Assembly: GCA_002717305.1 (NCBI GenBank)
Contig: PBDH01000002.1
Span: 1-18,128, forward strand
DNA length: 18,128 nucleotides
Direction: 5' to 3'
Origin: Gammaproteobacteria bacterium
GTDB lineage: Bacteria; Pseudomonadota; Gammaproteobacteria; Pseudomonadales; Litorivicinaceae
The position numbers and the translations under genes were made by a program. Positions 15,317 to 18,128 of the stretch are shown one piece after another. Under the pieces are notes generated by a model, which worked only from the letters and a program-made list of their open reading frames with translations, did no database searches and was not told the origin of the DNA. Numbering within the stretch: position 1 is the first letter of the stretch; each line of letters begins with the position of its first letter.

Positions 15317-16180
15317 ATGAAATTACTTCCTCCATTCTATTGTATTCTTTTCACTCTGTTTTCTGTTTTCGGCTCTGAAAGTCCTTCCGATCCAATAAAT
15401 AATTTTGAAATCGAAAAACAAAGGCGTTCAGAATTATCCCTAATTGACGACAGGGGTGCATCCAGTAAATCCGCTCCAACTGAGTTCAAACCCGAACTTT
15501 TAAAGTCAGGGAAACTGATTTCTATTGATGATGCATTATCCCTGCTTGACGACAGCAGGGCATCCAATAAATCTGCTCCAACTGAGTTCAAATCCGACCT
15601 TTTTAAGTCAGGGAAACTGATTTATTCTGATGATTTTAATGGTGCAATAAACAAAGAGTTTTGGGGGCAACCCAGGGGGAAGAAGATCAAGGATGGAATC
15701 TTGACGGTCGGTCCACTTTTTAAATCCAAGGAGGAGGCAATGAAAGCCCTTAAGCGTGATCACCACCTGGGACTAGAGCCCGTTGCCCACATTAACCAAA
15801 TACCGGAGAAGTTCGTAATGAATTTACGCTATCAGTTTGCCAAGCCTGAGCTTACGCCAGGACGTCCGTCCTTTCAGATTGGTCATCATATGATCCACTT
15901 GGCGATCGTCAAGGAGGGTGGGCACCGGGTGAAACTTCTGGACGGACCTTCTTTCTTTGAGCCCGAATCTGACATGGCCCTAAATAAATGGATCGATCTG
16001 GTGGTTGAATATGAGCTCGGAAAAATCCGGGTACTGGTCAATGGACATGGCAACACCTATGAGCACGAAAAAGTGACAATCATAAATCCTAAGGCCAATG
16101 GAAAACACCGGTTCACCTTCAAAGGTGGATCCGAATGCATCATCCTTTTTGATTCTGTCCGGCTTTGGGATTGCAGGTAG
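15317..16180 (+). CDS. Secreted lectin-fold (DUF1080/LamG-like) protein with an internal tandem repeat
   Basis: This 287-residue protein has a signal peptide (MKLLPPFYCILFTLFSVFG). Residues 40-73 and 74-107 are an exact-length 34-residue tandem repeat with the conserved core KSAPTEFK and KSGKLI. The second copy runs straight into the first strand of the globular domain (SGKLIYSDDFNG...EFWGQ), a common opening of LamG/DUF1080-like sandwiches. The remainder has alternating strands, including IGHHMIHLAIVKEGG, then KWIDLVVEYELGKIRVLVNG and ILFDSVRLWDCR, typical of the fold. It most likely binds or processes a glycan outside the cytoplasm, and catalytic activity is not evident. It is 64 bp upstream of the double-sulfatase gene and on the same strand, so co-transcription is plausible. 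The ATG is supported by the signal peptide. Confidence 0.75.
   Translation: MKLLPPFYCILFTLFSVFGSESPSDPINNFEIEKQRRSELSLIDDRGASSKSAPTEFKPELLKSGKLISIDDALSLLDDSRASNKSAPTEFKSDLFKSGKLIYSDDFNGAINKEFWGQPRGKKIKDGILTVGPLFKSKEEAMKALKRDHHLGLEPVAHINQIPEKFVMNLRYQFAKPELTPGRPSFQIGHHMIHLAIVKEGGHRVKLLDGPSFFEPESDMALNKWIDLVVEYELGKIRVLVNGHGNTYEHEKVTIINPKANGKHRFTFKGGSECIILFDSVRLWDCR
15434..15637 (+). repeat. In-frame tandem duplication, 2 x 102 bp
   Basis: Copy 1 spans 15434-15535 and copy 2 spans 15536-15637. Counting by eye, 86 of 102 positions match, with no gaps. Blocks of 18 bp (GCTCCAACTGAGTTCAAA) and 19 bp (starting AAGTCAGGG) are identical. The differences cluster at the ends of the unit. The unit encodes 34 residues, so the reading frame is kept. 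Confidence 0.9.
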
Positions 16181-16244
16181 AGTACATTTCTCCCCTTTTA
16201 AATAAAGGACGGGTAAATCTTTGAACTAAGAGAAAACTTTAATA

Positions 16245-18128
16245 ATGAAAAAATACTTAATTATAGGATTATTCTCAGTGTTCTGCATCATGGCCTCCGC
16301 TATGGCGAACAGACCCAATGTCATTCTGATCTACACGGACGATCATGGATATACGGACCTGGGACTCTTCGGGATCGATAAACATGTTGATACTCCGGTT
16401 ATGGATAAGCTTGCCAGTGGCGGAGCGTTGATGAAAGCCGGTTACAGTTCAGCTCCGCAATGCGTGCCTTCACGTGCCGGGTTGATGGTTGGGAGAATAC
16501 AAAATGAGTTCGCTTTTCCCCATAACCAGAGCGATGCAGGTGAGGGCAGCGGTCGTATGCCCCGTATTTATCCCAAAGGTACGGATAAGGCCGGCAAGCC
16601 AGTTCTGACCATCGCAGACCGGATGAAAAAGCTTGGCTACCTCACCGGATTCTCGGGCAAATGGCACCTGGGCCCGTCGAACAGCTCTAATCCCAAGCAC
16701 GATCCACGGGCTCGGGGCTTTGACTACTATTGGACTGGCTCGATGGAAAGCGGGTCAACCAACCTTACGCTCGATGGCAAGACAGTGGAGCATCAGGACA
16801 GGAAAGGCTTACCCGAAGGCATCGCCAATCGTGTGATCCTTCAGGGCAAGTACGGCGAATCTTTTATCGACTTCAGCCAGGACGGAGACAAGCCGTTCTT
16901 TCTCTACCTGCCGCTCTATGCTCCGCACATCCCTCTCATCAAAAAGTCGGACCCGTATTACCAAAAATTTCCCAAGCTCGATTATCCGCATTATGAGAAT
17001 TGGAGAGATGACCGCAGAAGGATGGGTTTGGCACTGATCAAATCCATCGACGACGCGGTGGGTGGAGTGATGACCAAACTTCGTGAGCATGGACTGGAAG
17101 AGAATACCATGATTCTCTTTGCTAGCGATAATGGAGCCCCAAGTAAAATGGGCAGAGAGGAACCGGGTTTGCCGGGGGGAGCACCGGGAACAAAGGGCGG
17201 AGTCTGGAACGGTTCGAACAACGTGCCAATGCGCGGCGAGAAAGGCAGCCTGTTCGAAGGAGGCATTCGTGTGCCGATGTTTGCATACTGGAAAAACGAA
17301 ATTATTCCCGGTACGGTCATTCAAGAGATGGTAACCACGCTTGATCTCACTGCAACAACCCTCAAGGCCGGAGGCGGAGTGATTCCTGACGAATTTGACG
17401 GGGTGGATCTCCTTCCGCGATTAACGGGGCGAGTGGCCAAAATCGAAAGAGTGGAACCGATGTTCTGGGATTTCTGGCATACACAGGTAGTCCGTATTGG
17501 TGATTGGAAACTATGGCGTTCCAATAAGCAGGAACTGTTGTTTAATTTAGCGAAGGATCCTTATGAATTGACCAATCGTATGCAATCCGAAGCCAAGATA
17601 GCCGACCGATTGCGAAAGAAACTCGATCTATGGTCTGTGACTTTGCCACGACTCAATAAATCAGACCGGGATGCCAGTGAAGTGTTTGCCTGGCCTCTAG
17701 AGGGTGCCCCCGCACGCACCCAGCCGGACCCTCGCTACCTCGTCCCTTACACCGATCCAAAGCCCGCACCCTACCCTGCTCCGATTAAGAAAGCAGAAAA
17801 GTCGAAGCAACCGAACATCCTCATCATATTCACCGATGATCAGGGTTATGCCGATTTGGGTTGTTTCGGGAGCAAGGAAAACCAAACACCGGTCCTCGAT
17901 AATCTTGCCGGGGAGGGAACGATGTTTACTTCGTTTTATGCGCAACCAGTTTGCGGGCCATCACGCTCTGCTCTGCTGACTGGTCGCTATCCTGTCCGCA
18001 GTAAAGGCTGGTCGATGCCCGCATCGGAAATCACCTTTGCGGAGATGCTCAAAGAGGTCGGCTATCAGACGGCATGTGTAGGGAAATGGGATGTTTCGAA
18101 CCGAAAGGCGATTGTCGAACGAATGCCC
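16245..18128 (+). CDS. Secreted tandem double-domain type I sulfatase (3' end beyond window)
   Basis: From the ATG at 16245 the frame stays open for 628 codons to the window edge. After a signal peptide (MKKYLIIGLFSVFCIMASAM), residues about 24-470 form a complete S1 sulfatase. It has Asp32-Asp33, the formylglycine motif C73-V-P-S-R, G-K139-W-H141-L-G, ASD295-N296-GAP, then LFEGGIRVPMF and a normal C-terminal helix. A Pro/Lys-rich linker (about 471-522) leads to a second sulfatase start: PNILIIFTDDQGYADLG (Asp531-Asp532), then C570-G-P-S-R-S and VGKWD (616). In the second domain the usual His after GKW is Asp. Both active-site cysteines are present, so two formylglycines are possible. The second domain is cut by the window. 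Two catalytic S1 domains in one chain is unusual for a family normally of one domain. It is probably co-transcribed with the lectin-fold gene upstream. Confidence 0.88.
   Translation, partial: MKKYLIIGLFSVFCIMASAMANRPNVILIYTDDHGYTDLGLFGIDKHVDTPVMDKLASGGALMKAGYSSAPQCVPSRAGLMVGRIQNEFAFPHNQSDAGEGSGRMPRIYPKGTDKAGKPVLTIADRMKKLGYLTGFSGKWHLGPSNSSNPKHDPRARGFDYYWTGSMESGSTNLTLDGKTVEHQDRKGLPEGIANRVILQGKYGESFIDFSQDGDKPFFLYLPLYAPHIPLIKKSDPYYQKFPKLDYPHYENWRDDRRRMGLALIKSIDDAVGGVMTKLREHGLEENTMILFASDNGAPSKMGREEPGLPGGAPGTKGGVWNGSNNVPMRGEKGSLFEGGIRVPMFAYWKNEIIPGTVIQEMVTTLDLTATTLKAGGGVIPDEFDGVDLLPRLTGRVAKIERVEPMFWDFWHTQVVRIGDWKLWRSNKQELLFNLAKDPYELTNRMQSEAKIADRLRKKLDLWSVTLPRLNKSDRDASEVFAWPLEGAPARTQPDPRYLVPYTDPKPAPYPAPIKKAEKSKQPNILIIFTDDQGYADLGCFGSKENQTPVLDNLAGEGTMFTSFYAQPVCGPSRSALLTGRYPVRSKGWSMPASEITFAEMLKEVGYQTACVGKWDVSNRKAIVERMP

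Noticed and set aside
16194..16208. CCTTT/AAAGG hairpin between the lectin-fold gene and the double sulfatase
   Set aside because: The stem is only 5 bp and AT-rich, with no T run, too weak to call a terminator.
1..18128. CRISPR arrays, insertion sequences, rRNA or prophage genes
   Set aside because: No regularly spaced repeats, transposase or integrase motifs, or rRNA signatures were seen on either strand.

Overview
The window looks like an accessory carbohydrate-degradation region from a member of the Planctomycetes-Verrucomicrobia-Lentisphaerae group; the closest guess is a marine or gut Verrucomicrobiota or Kiritimatiellota type. The reasons are many secreted type I (S1) sulfatases, two secreted DUF1080 / 3-keto-disaccharide hydrolase-like proteins plus a related lectin-fold protein, a sigma-factor remnant resembling the Rhodopirellula/Verrucomicrobium ECF family, and gene starts without a clear Shine-Dalgarno. 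The taxonomy is inferred from family content only.

Layout. (1) 20-3679 (+): a 1219-residue secreted protein with two duplicated lectin-like modules and a GH-A-like (GH42-related) region. It converges on a DUF1080 protein (3702-4337, -). (2) 4546-5852 (+): a small patch with a secreted protein of unknown function, a broken locus in which the 5' end of an ECF sigma-factor gene is joined to the 3' end of an enolase-superfamily gene, and a short lipoprotein. (3) 5855-7210 (-): an iduronate-2-sulfatase-like enzyme, divergent from a two-gene operon (7493-11137, +) of a secreted PHP/CehA-McbA-type metallohydrolase-like protein and a heparan-N-sulfatase-like sulfatase. (4) 11156-15147 (-): a 911-residue secreted protein with an N-terminal carbohydrate-binding-like module, an inverted-repeat-rich intergenic stretch, a second DUF1080 protein, and an atypical FmdB-like zinc-ribbon protein. 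(5) 15317-18128 (+): a secreted lectin-fold protein with a 34-residue tandem repeat, then a sulfatase gene open to the window edge that encodes two sulfatase domains in one chain.

Together the genes suggest extracytoplasmic processing of a sulfated, probably uronate- or aminosugar-containing glycan. Sulfatases would remove sulfate, while the GH-A-like protein, the 911-residue protein and the DUF1080 proteins would bind or cleave the backbone. No SusC/SusD pair, sugar transporter, intact regulator or sulfatase-maturating enzyme lies in the window, so import, control and formylglycine formation must be encoded elsewhere. The substrate cannot be read from sequence alone. The points most worth a second look are the tandem double-sulfatase fusion, the sigma/enolase chimeric remnant, the possible structured RNA near 13992-14105, and the uncharacterised large secreted proteins.
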